From positions 1-64,000 of the forward strand of contig NZ_KB290705.1 of assembly GCF_000318095.2 (NCBI RefSeq): DNA of 64,000 nucleotides. Reading direction: 5' to 3'. Source of the stretch: Alloprevotella sp. oral taxon 473 str. F0040 (GTDB taxonomy: Bacteria; Bacteroidota; Bacteroidia; Bacteroidales; Bacteroidaceae). Shown here one piece after another: positions 35,378 to 43,718 of this stretch. The notes beneath the pieces were generated by a model. The model did not search any database, was not told the DNA's origin, and saw only the letters and a program-made list of their open reading frames with translations. Numbering within the stretch: the stretch's first letter is position 1; the number at the start of each line of letters is the position of its first letter. Made by a program: the position numbers and the translations under genes.

Positions 35378-36508
35378 ATGACAATTCCCACAACTACGAC
35401 AACAAATACAAGCCCATCCTCGACAAAGCCCCACGCAACAGTGGACGCAAAACCTTCACTTTTGGGACTTTCGCTCGAAGAACTCACAACTGTGGCACTC
35501 GATTTGGGCTTACCCAAGTTTGTGGGAAAACAAATTTGTGGTTGGCTATACGACAAACATGCGCGCTCTTTTGACGAGATGACTAATCTCTCCAAGGTTG
35601 CGCGACAAAAACTCGCAGAAAACTACAAGATTGGCATCTCAACTCCCGTGGAAAGCGTGGAGTCTAAAGATGGTACTATCAAATATCTCTACAAAACAGA
35701 GCGTGGACATTACATCGAAACAGTCTACATCCCCGATGGAAAACGTGCTACGCTCTGTGTATCCTCGCAAGTGGGCTGCAAGATGGCATGTGAGTTTTGC
35801 ATGACCGGCCGACAAGGTTTCATGGCAAATCTCACAGCTGCCGACATTCTCAACCAGATTTATTCTCTGCCTCAGCGCGAACAGCTCACCAACATCGTAT
35901 TTATGGGACAAGGTGAACCGATGGACAACATCGAAAATGTGCTCCGCGCCACAAAAGCGATGACTGCCGAATGGGGATATGCTTGGAGTCCGAAGCGCAT
36001 CACGGTGTCTACCGTAGGAGTCGCTAAAGGTTTGATTCGATTCCTCAACGAAAGCAACTGTTCGCTTGCGGTTTCCCTCCACCATCCTTTGCCAGATGAG
36101 CGCAAAGCCATGATGCCTGCCGAACGCGCCTTTGGCGTTGAAGATATGGTACAGTTGCTGAGTCAATATGATTTCTGCCGCAAGACCAACGAGGACTACG
36201 CAGAAGGCGCCAAACAACGCCGACTCACGTTTGAATACATCGTCTTCAAAGGCATCAATGATTCGATAGATCATGCCAAAGCCTTGATTAAACTCTTGGC
36301 TCCCTTGGATTGTCGCATCAATATGATTCGATTCCACACGATTCCCGACACGCGTTTTGACGGCACAGACGAAGTGGCGATGGAACGTATGCGAGACTAT
36401 CTCAACAATCACGGCATCACCACCACCATTCGTGCTTCGCGCGGACAAGACATCTACGCAGCCTGTGGTATGCTCACCACCAAGCGCATGGAAGAAGAAC
36501 GTGCATAA
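35378..36508 (+). CDS. rlmN: 23S rRNA (adenine-2503-C2)-methyltransferase (dual-specificity RlmN)
   Basis: This 376-residue radical-SAM enzyme methylates A2503 of 23S rRNA and A37 of some tRNAs. The Cys cluster is CKMACEFC (CxxxCxxC, in GCKMACEFCMTGRQGF). GQGEPMDN, the SAM-binding STVGV and the C-terminal resolving Cys in DIYAACGML are present. A low-complexity Thr/Ser/Pro N-terminal leader (about 25 residues) precedes the conserved SLEELTTVALDLGLPKFVGKQICGWLY, so translation may also begin internally, but no other ATG fits. pdxA follows after 71 bases. Confidence 0.94.
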   Translation: MTIPTTTTTNTSPSSTKPHATVDAKPSLLGLSLEELTTVALDLGLPKFVGKQICGWLYDKHARSFDEMTNLSKVARQKLAENYKIGISTPVESVESKDGTIKYLYKTERGHYIETVYIPDGKRATLCVSSQVGCKMACEFCMTGRQGFMANLTAADILNQIYSLPQREQLTNIVFMGQGEPMDNIENVLRATKAMTAEWGYAWSPKRITVSTVGVAKGLIRFLNESNCSLAVSLHHPLPDERKAMMPAERAFGVEDMVQLLSQYDFCRKTNEDYAEGAKQRRLTFEYIVFKGINDSIDHAKALIKLLAPLDCRINMIRFHTIPDTRFDGTDEVAMERMRDYLNNHGITTTIRASRGQDIYAACGMLTTKRMEEERA

Positions 36509-36579
36509 GTGCTCTTCCTACTCGATGAGCAGTCCTGCTTCTCCATGATTTTCTTCAACGACCTCTCAGCATCAACAAC

Positions 36580-37650
36580 ATGACACATAAGATACGCGTG
36601 GGCATCACCCACGGAGACATGAACGGCATCGGCTATGAGACGATTCTCAAAGCCTTTTCCCAACCTACTCTCTTTGAACTTTGCACTCCCATTGTCTATG
36701 GTAGCGATCAAGCAGCCCAAGCACATCGCCAGCAACTTGGACTCGAGACCACATGGAAGGTGGTAGCCTCAGCTGAAGCAGCCAAAGAAGGACAGCTTAA
36801 CTTGGTGGATGTGACAGAAGGTGCTGAGGTGAAAGTAAACTTTGGCCAACCTTCTGCTGAAGCAGGCCGTTGGGCACACCAAGCTCTCGAACGCGCAGCC
36901 GAAGATGTCAAAGCTGGCAAGATTGATGTGGTGGTGACCTGCCCCATCAACAAGGCAAGTATTCAAAGCGAGTCTTTCCAATTCCCAGGACATACGGAGT
37001 TTTTTGAGGCACGCAGCGAAGGTAGTGCCTTGATGATCTTAATGAATGAGTTGCTTCGCGTAGCTTTAGCCACCGTGCACGTGCCTATCAAGGAAGTGCC
37101 TGAGCAGATTACCATAGAACGCGTGGAAACCTGTATACGTCAAATCCTAGCAAGCCTAAAACGCGACTTTGATTGTTCATCACCTCGCCTAGCAGTGCTC
37201 AGTCTCAACCCACACAACGGCGATGAAGGCCTGTTGGGCAAGGAGGAGCAAGACGTGCTCCAGCCCCTTATCGCGCAGTTACAAGCCGAAGGTCTCCCCG
37301 TATTTGGCACATACAGCCCTGATGGCTTCTTCGGTGCGGGAGCTTACCGCCATTTTGACGCAGTTCTCGCGATGTATCACGACCAAGGGCTTGCACCTTT
37401 CAAGGCTCTCTCCATGGACGACGGAGTAAACTTCACGGCAGGGCTGAATATTGTGCGCACATCCCCAGATCATGGCACGGCTTTCGATATAGCGGGCAAA
37501 GGTGTGGCTTCGGAACTCTCACTCCTCCAAGCTATTTATGCGGCTATCGACATTTATCGTCACCGCCTAAGCTACGATGAGGCCAATGCTAACCCTCTTC
37601 CATTCACTCCTCGCCATCATCGTGATGATCGTCGCCAACGTCAGAGCTAA
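36580..37650 (+). CDS. pdxA: 4-hydroxythreonine-4-phosphate dehydrogenase
   Basis: This 356-residue NAD-dependent enzyme oxidises 4-phosphohydroxy-L-threonine in pyridoxal phosphate synthesis. The metal ligands are in FPGHTEFFEA, AMYHDQGLAPFKAL and RTSPDHGTAFDIAG. The start MTHKIRVGITHGDMNGIGYE differs slightly from the usual GDPxGIGPE (here GDMNGIGYE), a variant seen in Bacteroidetes. It lies between rlmN and the DUF5686 gene on the plus strand, 71 bases after rlmN. Confidence 0.93.
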   Translation: MTHKIRVGITHGDMNGIGYETILKAFSQPTLFELCTPIVYGSDQAAQAHRQQLGLETTWKVVASAEAAKEGQLNLVDVTEGAEVKVNFGQPSAEAGRWAHQALERAAEDVKAGKIDVVVTCPINKASIQSESFQFPGHTEFFEARSEGSALMILMNELLRVALATVHVPIKEVPEQITIERVETCIRQILASLKRDFDCSSPRLAVLSLNPHNGDEGLLGKEEQDVLQPLIAQLQAEGLPVFGTYSPDGFFGAGAYRHFDAVLAMYHDQGLAPFKALSMDDGVNFTAGLNIVRTSPDHGTAFDIAGKGVASELSLLQAIYAAIDIYRHRLSYDEANANPLPFTPRHHRDDRRQRQS

Positions 37651-37704
37651 ACAATCTCGTTGTTTCTCCACTTAATTTGATTATTGCTTACAATTTCTCC
37701 CTAT

Positions 37705-40350
37705 ATGAAGAGATTTCTCCTCTTGTTACCGCTTCTCATCCTAGGCTGTTTGTCAGCCAGTGCCCAACGCCTAGTGGGGCGCGTGCTTGATGCTAAGACT
37801 GGAGAGGCTACGCCTTTCGTCAATGTCTTCTACGATGGCGCGAAGGGTGCGGTACAAACCGATGCCGATGGCCGTTTTTCTATCCCTTTCCGCAAAGGGG
37901 GCAAACTGATTGTCTCAAGTATTGGCTATCAAACCCAGAGCTTACATCCCAAATCTACTGCGGATTCGCTTATCGTTAAGCTGCGCACCATCGACATGAG
38001 CCTTGGTACAGCAGTGGTACAAGCGAAGCGCGAGAAGTATTCTCGTAAGAACAACCCTGCGGTCATCTTGATGGAAAAGGTGATTGCCGCAAAAAAGGCA
38101 AGCAATCTCCGCCAGCGCGACTACTATAGTGTAGAGAAGTATGACAAACTCGCCTTTGCACTGAGTGATATCACCCCAAAAGTCTTTGAAGAAGGCACCT
38201 TTAAGGCAATGCCTTTCTTGAAGGAACACGTGGAAACCTCGCCCGAAACAGGTAAACTCATCCTTCCTCTCTCAGTGGATGAGACCGTGTCTCAAGAGAT
38301 TTACCGCAAGAAGCAAGACGAGAAAAAGAGTATCATCAAAGGACAACGCACGACGGGCATGAATGAACTCATCGACACGGGCGATATTCTTGCTTCCATG
38401 CTCCAAGATGTCTTTACCGAGGTGAATATCTACGAAGACGACATCCGTTTTGTCCAATCGCAGTTCTTGAGTCCCATAGCCACGAACGGAGCCATCGCAT
38501 TTTATCGCTACTTCATCGAAGACACCACCTATGTTGATGGCAACAAGTGCATCCAAGTGTCCTTTGGCCCTAACAACTCTCGCGACTTCGGCTTCACTGG
38601 GTCCCTCTATATCATGGCCGACTCCACCTTTCGCATTGCGAAAGCCGATATAAGCATCCCCATCAAGTCAACGGTCAACTACGTAAAGCGCATCAACATC
38701 GCCCAACAGTTCACACAATTGCCCAGCGGTGAGCAAGTACTGGCCAAAAACGACATGTTTGTCTTGTTGGAAGCGGCGAAGTTTTTGAAAACCTTGGAGG
38801 TGAAACGCTATACGGAGTACACTAACTACTCTTTTGAGCCACTTTCTGACCGTCTTTTCCGATTCCGTGGCAATACCAAGATAGAACCCGATGCTATGAT
38901 GCAGGAAGACAAGTTCTGGGCTCAGCATCGCACAGAGCAACTCACCAAGTCGGAAGACAAAACTTCCCTCTTTGTGAAGCGCATCATGAACATTCCTGGC
39001 ATCAAGCCATTTATTTGGGTAGGTAAATCCCTAATTGAAAACTTCGTTCCAACCTCTATTGACGACGAACATCCCTCAAAATTGGACGTAGGTCCAGTGA
39101 ACACGATGGTAACCACCAACCCTGTAGATGGACTTCGCCTTCGTGCTTCAGCGCAAACCACAGCTAATTTCAATCCCCACTTCTTTTGGCGTGGATACTT
39201 GGCCTATGGTTTCCGCGACCAACGCTGGAAAGGCATGGGAGAAATGACCTATTCTTTCAAGAAGAAAGCGTATCTCCCCATGGAATTTCCTACTGCCAAC
39301 CTCACTTTCAACTACTCTTATGACGTAGGTGTGCCTTCCGACCAATATCTCAACACAGATAAGGACAATGTGTTCCGTGCATTGACGTGGTCTTCCGTGA
39401 AGCACATGATGTACGATCGTAGTTTCAAGTTGATTTTCGACCGAGAATGGGAAGATGGTCTCCAATGGAAGACGCAACTTCGTTATAGCCAGACAGAGCC
39501 AACCTACCATCTCTTCTATCAACCTGTGGCTCACGCTCACCAATCCGACCCAGGTCTGCCCTATACTATCACACCTTGGGGCCCCGAAAGTGGGAAAAAC
39601 CTGGCCAATCTCAATCGAAACTTCCTCAACACAACGGATCTTTCGATGACACTCAAGTATCAACCCGGTGTCGCCTACATCAATACGAAGCAAAGACGTA
39701 TCTTGGTGAACAAGGAAGCTCCGATTTATCGCATCTCCCACACCACGGGATTTAAAGGCTTCGGCAGCGACTACACCTACAACCTCACAGAGATTGGCGT
39801 GCGCAAGCGTGTTTGGCTCCACTCTTGGGGACGTATGGACTTCGACTTTGCAGCTGGTGCCCAGTGGAACAAGGTGCCTTTCCCACTTCTCATCATGCCT
39901 AAGGCCAACTTGTCCTATGTCTATGAAGACGACATGTATTATCTCGTCAACAACATGGAATTCTTCAACGACAGATATGCGCAGTTGATGTTCAACTGGA
40001 ACCTTCATGGCAAGATTTTCAACCGCATTCCGCTCATCAATCGCTTGAAGATTCGCGAGCACATCGGATTTAATGTGCTGTGGGGCAAGCTCACTGACAA
40101 GAATAATCCGAATCTAGAGCAAAACCGCCACCGTACAGACCTCTTCATCTTCCCAGGTGAATTCAAGAATGGCGTGTTTAAGCCCACAGGTTATGCCATG
40201 GATCCTAAAGTGCCCTACGTAGAAGCCGCCTTCGGTATCCACAATCTCTTCAAATTAGTCCATGTGGACTATGTGCGCCGCTTCACTTACATCGACGATC
40301 CTTCGATTGCGCGCTGGGGTATCCGCTTCATGGTGCGCGTCATCTTCTAA
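37705..40350 (+). CDS. DUF5686 / carboxypeptidase-regulatory-like outer-membrane protein
   Basis: ATG 37705 (MKRFLLLLPLLILGCLSASAQ) starts a clean signal peptide, giving 881 residues. Residues about 23-105 form the carboxypeptidase-regulatory-like fold (RLVGRVLDAKTGEATPFVNVFYDG...VSSIGYQTQ) common in TonB-linked proteins. The rest (about 120-881) is the DUF5686 region: a periplasmic part, then a large C-terminal beta-barrel (LRYSQTEPTYHLFYQ, GIRFMVRVIF at the end). There is no plug domain, so it is not a TonB receptor. The function is unknown. A hairpin at 40378-40415 follows. Confidence 0.8.
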   Translation: MKRFLLLLPLLILGCLSASAQRLVGRVLDAKTGEATPFVNVFYDGAKGAVQTDADGRFSIPFRKGGKLIVSSIGYQTQSLHPKSTADSLIVKLRTIDMSLGTAVVQAKREKYSRKNNPAVILMEKVIAAKKASNLRQRDYYSVEKYDKLAFALSDITPKVFEEGTFKAMPFLKEHVETSPETGKLILPLSVDETVSQEIYRKKQDEKKSIIKGQRTTGMNELIDTGDILASMLQDVFTEVNIYEDDIRFVQSQFLSPIATNGAIAFYRYFIEDTTYVDGNKCIQVSFGPNNSRDFGFTGSLYIMADSTFRIAKADISIPIKSTVNYVKRINIAQQFTQLPSGEQVLAKNDMFVLLEAAKFLKTLEVKRYTEYTNYSFEPLSDRLFRFRGNTKIEPDAMMQEDKFWAQHRTEQLTKSEDKTSLFVKRIMNIPGIKPFIWVGKSLIENFVPTSIDDEHPSKLDVGPVNTMVTTNPVDGLRLRASAQTTANFNPHFFWRGYLAYGFRDQRWKGMGEMTYSFKKKAYLPMEFPTANLTFNYSYDVGVPSDQYLNTDKDNVFRALTWSSVKHMMYDRSFKLIFDREWEDGLQWKTQLRYSQTEPTYHLFYQPVAHAHQSDPGLPYTITPWGPESGKNLANLNRNFLNTTDLSMTLKYQPGVAYINTKQRRILVNKEAPIYRISHTTGFKGFGSDYTYNLTEIGVRKRVWLHSWGRMDFDFAAGAQWNKVPFPLLIMPKANLSYVYEDDMYYLVNNMEFFNDRYAQLMFNWNLHGKIFNRIPLINRLKIREHIGFNVLWGKLTDKNNPNLEQNRHRTDLFIFPGEFKNGVFKPTGYAMDPKVPYVEAAFGIHNLFKLVHVDYVRRFTYIDDPSIARWGIRFMVRVIF

Positions 40351-40377
40351 TTTTCTCCTTATTATAATAGGATAACG

Positions 40378-40415
40378 CAGCACCCTTTCTCCTAAGAAAG
40401 TGGTGCTGCTTTGCT
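40378..40415 (+). terminator. probable terminator of the DUF5686 gene
   Basis: CAGCACC (40378-40384) and GGTGCTG (40402-40408) pair, with TTTC/GAAA inner pairing. The T-tract is short (CTTTGCTT). Confidence 0.5.
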
Positions 40416-40521
40416 TATTCTCCCTTTGTATCTCTCGTTAGGGGTTGGAAATGCTCCGTGTCTTCATGACATCGCTCGGAGATTCTTTCCAACTCTCAAT
40501 AGATAATCCCACACCTCTTCC

Positions 40522-41367
40522 ATGAAATTTGCCATCATTGCCGCAGGCGAAGGCAGTCGTCTCGCCACAGAAGGTGTCACTCAGCCGAAACCTCTGATTC
40601 CGCTCTGCAGAGTTCCCATGATCGAAAGGCTCATTAGCATCTTTCATCGCTGTGGAGCAGAAGAAATCATCGTAGCCGTCAACAGCGCGCGCCCAGAAAC
40701 CCACCAGTATTTGTTGGAGTTTTCGGAAGCCAATCCCACTATTCCACTGCGCATCGTGGTGGCAGATACCCCTTCGTCCATGCACACCTTCGCGGCACTC
40801 GCACCCTACTTGCAAGAAGCTCCCTTCTGCTTGACCACGGTAGACACCATTTTTCAAGAAGAAGCCTTTCGCGCTTACCTGCATGCCACAGAACAATATC
40901 TACTTGACGGATATGACGGTTGCATGGCGGTAACAGATTTCGTAGACGACGAAAGTCCGCTCTATGTCACTGCAACCTCTCAGCTCGACATCACTGGTTT
41001 TCACGACAAGATTACGGATACCGCCAACAAAACAAGAGATGTTTCCGACAAAATCACGGATTTTTCTGATAAGAAGGCTGACTTCTCAGACAAGAATGCT
41101 GACTTTTCCGAGGAGAGTTCAGACAGGGACAAGAATCATCATATAGACTCAATCTTCATCTCTGGAGGTATTTACACCCTTTCTCCCAAGGCACTCACCA
41201 CCCTCTCGCGCTGCATGGCAGAAGGTCAGCATCGTTTGCGCAATTTTCAACGAGGGCTCATCGCCGACGGTCTGAAGTTGAAAGCCCATCTCTTCGACAA
41301 AATCCTAGACATCGACCACGCCAGCGACATTGCTAAGGCGGAATGCTTCTTGCAAGAAGGGATATAA
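40522..41367 (+). CDS. sugar/alditol-phosphate nucleotidyltransferase with an in-frame 21-bp repeat insert
   Basis: A 281-residue NTP-transferase fold protein. The nucleotide loop is AAGEGSRLATEG (variant of GxGTRL), and the lysine is in QPKPLIPL. The metal-site region is TTVDTIFQEE (near 112). Residues about 161-201 carry six heptads (DKITDTA, NKTRDVS, DKITDFS, DKKADFS, DKNADFS, then EESSDRDKN) encoded by a phased 21-bp repeat, apparently inserted in a surface loop; normal members are nearer 240 residues. It probably activates a phosphorylated alcohol or sugar as a CDP- or other nucleotide derivative. It heads a five-gene run with ATP-grasp, CDP-alcohol transferase, UPF0104-like and HAD genes, which suggests supply of the CDP-alcohol for a phospholipid-type head group. 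Confidence 0.72.
   Translation: MKFAIIAAGEGSRLATEGVTQPKPLIPLCRVPMIERLISIFHRCGAEEIIVAVNSARPETHQYLLEFSEANPTIPLRIVVADTPSSMHTFAALAPYLQEAPFCLTTVDTIFQEEAFRAYLHATEQYLLDGYDGCMAVTDFVDDESPLYVTATSQLDITGFHDKITDTANKTRDVSDKITDFSDKKADFSDKNADFSEESSDRDKNHHIDSIFISGGIYTLSPKALTTLSRCMAEGQHRLRNFQRGLIADGLKLKAHLFDKILDIDHASDIAKAECFLQEGI
41014..41124 (+). repeat. 21-bp repeat block B, inside the nucleotidyltransferase gene
   Basis: Unit cores at 41014 (ACGGAT), 41035 (AGAGAT), 41056 (ACGGAT), 41077 (GCTGAC), 41098 (GCTGAC) and 41119 (TCAGAC) lie exactly 21 bases apart, so the reading frame is kept. The peptide is a DFS-DK-x-x heptad close to the SEFSQKK of block A. Confidence 0.75.
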
Positions 41368-41378
41368 CTTTCTATTCT

Positions 41379-41516
41379 AGCCACGCTTATCCTGGAGCCC
41401 CCAACAGCTCCGCGCCCTCTAACGTCTAACGTCTAATTTCTAACGTCTAACCTTCCAATACCCGAGCCACGCTTCTCGTGGCGAGCAAGAAGGGTCTGCG
41501 CTCTCTAACGTCTAAT
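41379..41516 (+). repeat. direct-repeat and 7-bp array region before the ATP-grasp gene
   Basis: Five heptamers at 41418-41452 (TCTAACG, TCTAACG, TCTAATT, TCTAACG, TCTAACC) and two more at 41504-41517 run up to the ATG. AGCCACGCTT occurs at 41379-41388 and 41465-41474, each followed by a GC-rich stretch and then the CTCTAACGTCTAA repeat, so one duplication of about 86 bases made the pair. Confidence 0.65.
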
Positions 41517-42368
41517 ATGGTCACACTCATCTCACGTCACTCCAAATACTCCCCCAATTCCGAAGCACGCGATGAAGCACTCTTCCGTTCTCTCGTCATG
41601 AACTTCGCGCTCCAAGGCGTGTGTGTCGCCACATTCGACGAAGCAGTGTTTGAACATCGCCCACCGCAGTTAGAAAAGTCCACACTCATCCTCTCCATGG
41701 CTCGTAGTGAAGCAGCTCTCCAAGCACTTACTGCTGCAGAAGAACGCGGAGTGATAGTTCTCAATAGCCCACGCGCGCTGCAAAAAGCCCAACGCACCGA
41801 CTTCCAACAGTGGTTTGCCGAGAGTGGACATGCCGCAAAGCATTGGCACACTTCCGAACTTACTGCAGACCGCAAAGCCACTCTCCTCTTCCCTCTTTGG
41901 TGGAAGCGCAACAACACTGCCACAACCTCCGCCAACGATGTGCAATTTGTGGAGCATCTCGCCCAACTTGACGCCATTCTCTCCGAGTACACAAACGAAG
42001 ATGCACTAGTCATGGAGCATATCGACGGACAACTGGTGAAATTCTACGGAGTGGTGGGCACGAATTTCTTTCATGCCGAGCCGCACTCTCCGAAGGGATT
42101 CTCTAAATTTGGGCATGAACAGCACAACCACCACAAGGATTTGGCTCTATCCTCCCCAATGTGGAAGCAAATACTCCGCGCCATGCACACCTCTGCCACA
42201 CAAGTGGCACAACAATCAGGCTTTTCCATCTATGGAGGTGACGCCATCCTTCGCCAAGATGGCACCTTTGTCTTCATCGACTTCAACGATTTCCCCTCCT
42301 TCTCCGCTTGTTTGCCCGAAGCCTCCGCAGCCATCGTGCAACATAGCCTTTCTCTCCTTGCTAAATAA
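41517..42368 (+). CDS. ATP-grasp-like protein of unknown substrate
   Basis: ATG 41517 (MVTLISRHSKYSPNS) gives 283 residues; the longer frame would read through the 7-bp repeats. The ATP-grasp features are VMEHIDGQLVKFYGV in the middle and, near the C-terminus, FSIYGGDAILRQDGTFVFIDFNDFPSFSACLPEA, with the Asp-x-Asn metal ligands in DFND. The first domain (SEAALQALTAAEERGVIVLNSPRALQKAQR) resembles inositol-phosphate kinase/ATP-grasp pre-domains, where a Lys is then expected near WWKRNN. ATP-grasp enzymes join carboxylates to amines or phosphorylate alcohols; here, in a run of CDP-alcohol genes, a polyol kinase-like role is possible but unproven. Confidence 0.6.
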   Translation: MVTLISRHSKYSPNSEARDEALFRSLVMNFALQGVCVATFDEAVFEHRPPQLEKSTLILSMARSEAALQALTAAEERGVIVLNSPRALQKAQRTDFQQWFAESGHAAKHWHTSELTADRKATLLFPLWWKRNNTATTSANDVQFVEHLAQLDAILSEYTNEDALVMEHIDGQLVKFYGVVGTNFFHAEPHSPKGFSKFGHEQHNHHKDLALSSPMWKQILRAMHTSATQVAQQSGFSIYGGDAILRQDGTFVFIDFNDFPSFSACLPEASAAIVQHSLSLLAK

Positions 42369-42477
42369 CCGCTAGAAATTGCCCTTCAATGGCTTTTCTT
42401 TCTTAGCATTCTCAGAATAGTCCTTCCGGCTTATCCTTCTTTTTCGATCCCCTCTCCAATAAATTCCATATCTTCTC

Positions 42478-43455
42478 ATGAGCGACCAACCTTTTTCTCT
42501 GCAAGCCACGCTAAAAAGTAGCGACACCGAAGAAAACATCGACGTTTATTTCACTCGCCCCATCGGACTTCTTTGGGCGCGCTTCTTTCGTGCACTCCAC
42601 ATTCATCCCAATGTGGTCACCATTCTTAGCATCTTTCTGGGCATCGGTGCGGCCTATTTCATGTACCTTGGGGAGGGCAACTTGCTTTTCACCCTCATAA
42701 GCATTGCACTGCTCATATGGGCAAACTTTTATGACTCAGCGGATGGCCAACTAGCCCGAATGACGGGACAGAAAACCCTTTGGGGGCGCATCTTAGATGG
42801 CTTTGCCGGCAACATTTGGTTCATTTGCATCTATCTTGCTGTGGGACTTCGCCTCTACAATCAGCCCATGGTTCCTGGGTGGTCGGAGAGTCCCAACTGG
42901 AACTTGAGCATCTTTGTGCTGCTCCTCCTCATTGGCACTCAGATTCACGGAGCGCAGAGCAGACTAGCCGACTATTACCGCAACATCCATCTCTATTTCA
43001 TTCGAGGTAAAGCCCAAAGCGAACTCGATAATTCTCAACAACTGCGCCAAGATTTCGCAGAAGTTTCCGCACGTCAGCAACCTGCGTGGAAAATCTTCCT
43101 CTGGTTCTACATCAACTATACACAAGCGCAAGAACAAGCTACGCCACAGTTCCAACAATTCAAGCGCACGCTCGATGAGCACTATCCCACGGAGCTTCCC
43201 GAAGCTTTGGTAAAAACGTTCCGCGCTGGCAGTCTTCCGCTGATGAAATGGGCAAACGCGCTCACTTTCAACTGGCGCGCCTTTGTGCTTTATGCTAGTT
43301 TGCTCCTTGCCGTGTGGCATCCTTGGGCAGTCATCTTGTTTCCGCTCGCCGACATCACCGTGTTTTTAGTCATCTACATCCACATGCACCGCCAGCACGA
43401 AGCACTGTGTCAACGACTTCGCCTGCAAATCGAATCAGAAACTACGGAAGAATAA
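42478..43455 (+). CDS. CDP-alcohol phosphatidyltransferase-like membrane protein
   Basis: This 325-residue protein has four to six membrane segments and the CDP-alcohol phosphotransferase motif in SADGQLARMTGQKTLWGRI: Asp86, Asp89, Gly90, Ala93-Arg94, Gly103 and Asp107 are at the expected spacing. The fourth Asp (expected at 111, proposed catalytic base) is Gly111 followed by Asn112. A long C-terminal cytoplasmic stretch (about 175-265) separates the last membrane segments. Family members transfer a phospho-alcohol from CDP-alcohol to an acceptor alcohol. It follows the ATP-grasp gene by 109 bases; the missing Asp makes normal activity uncertain. Confidence 0.72.
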   Translation: MSDQPFSLQATLKSSDTEENIDVYFTRPIGLLWARFFRALHIHPNVVTILSIFLGIGAAYFMYLGEGNLLFTLISIALLIWANFYDSADGQLARMTGQKTLWGRILDGFAGNIWFICIYLAVGLRLYNQPMVPGWSESPNWNLSIFVLLLLIGTQIHGAQSRLADYYRNIHLYFIRGKAQSELDNSQQLRQDFAEVSARQQPAWKIFLWFYINYTQAQEQATPQFQQFKRTLDEHYPTELPEALVKTFRAGSLPLMKWANALTFNWRAFVLYASLLLAVWHPWAVILFPLADITVFLVIYIHMHRQHEALCQRLRLQIESETTEE

Positions 43456-43477
43456 GAGCTGAGCTATCACTTTTTAT

Positions 43478-43669
43478 CCCAAATCGGTCATTAGATCCTG
43501 AACAGTTTTTATTTGATTGTTGAGCAGATGGTTGGTTGTGAGTTCGAAGGCGTAGCGGGCTACGTCGAGAACGAACAAGAAACAAGATGCCAACAAGAAA
43601 ATGAAAGATGGCAGGAAGTTATCTTCTCTATAACGAATTGCACTATAACGGTCTAATGACCGATTTGGG
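43478..43669. repeat. 192-bp element with perfect 18-bp terminal inverted repeats
   Basis: CCCAAATCGGTCATTAGA at 43478-43495 is the exact reverse complement of 43652-43669. Within it, a hairpin of GTTCGA..CGTAG/CTACG..TCGAGAAC type lies at about 43530-43574. A minus-strand open frame here reads FLPSFIFLLASCFLFVLD, a sequence I recall as a frequent short hypothetical in Prevotella/Bacteroides; that recollection is unverified. Confidence 0.65.
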
Positions 43670-43718
43670 TTTATCCTTCTTCTCTCACACCTTCTCTCAT
43701 TCCTCTGCAACTCCTTGC

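Noticed and set aside
39148-40062. 304-residue frame opposite the DUF5686 gene
   Set aside because: Antisense shadow of a convincing barrel protein gene; no motif.
43474-43710. 78-residue minus-strand frame over the inverted-repeat element
   Set aside because: It spans the element from end to end, so it is likely an incidental frame of a mobile sequence, although a similar peptide may be annotated in other genomes.
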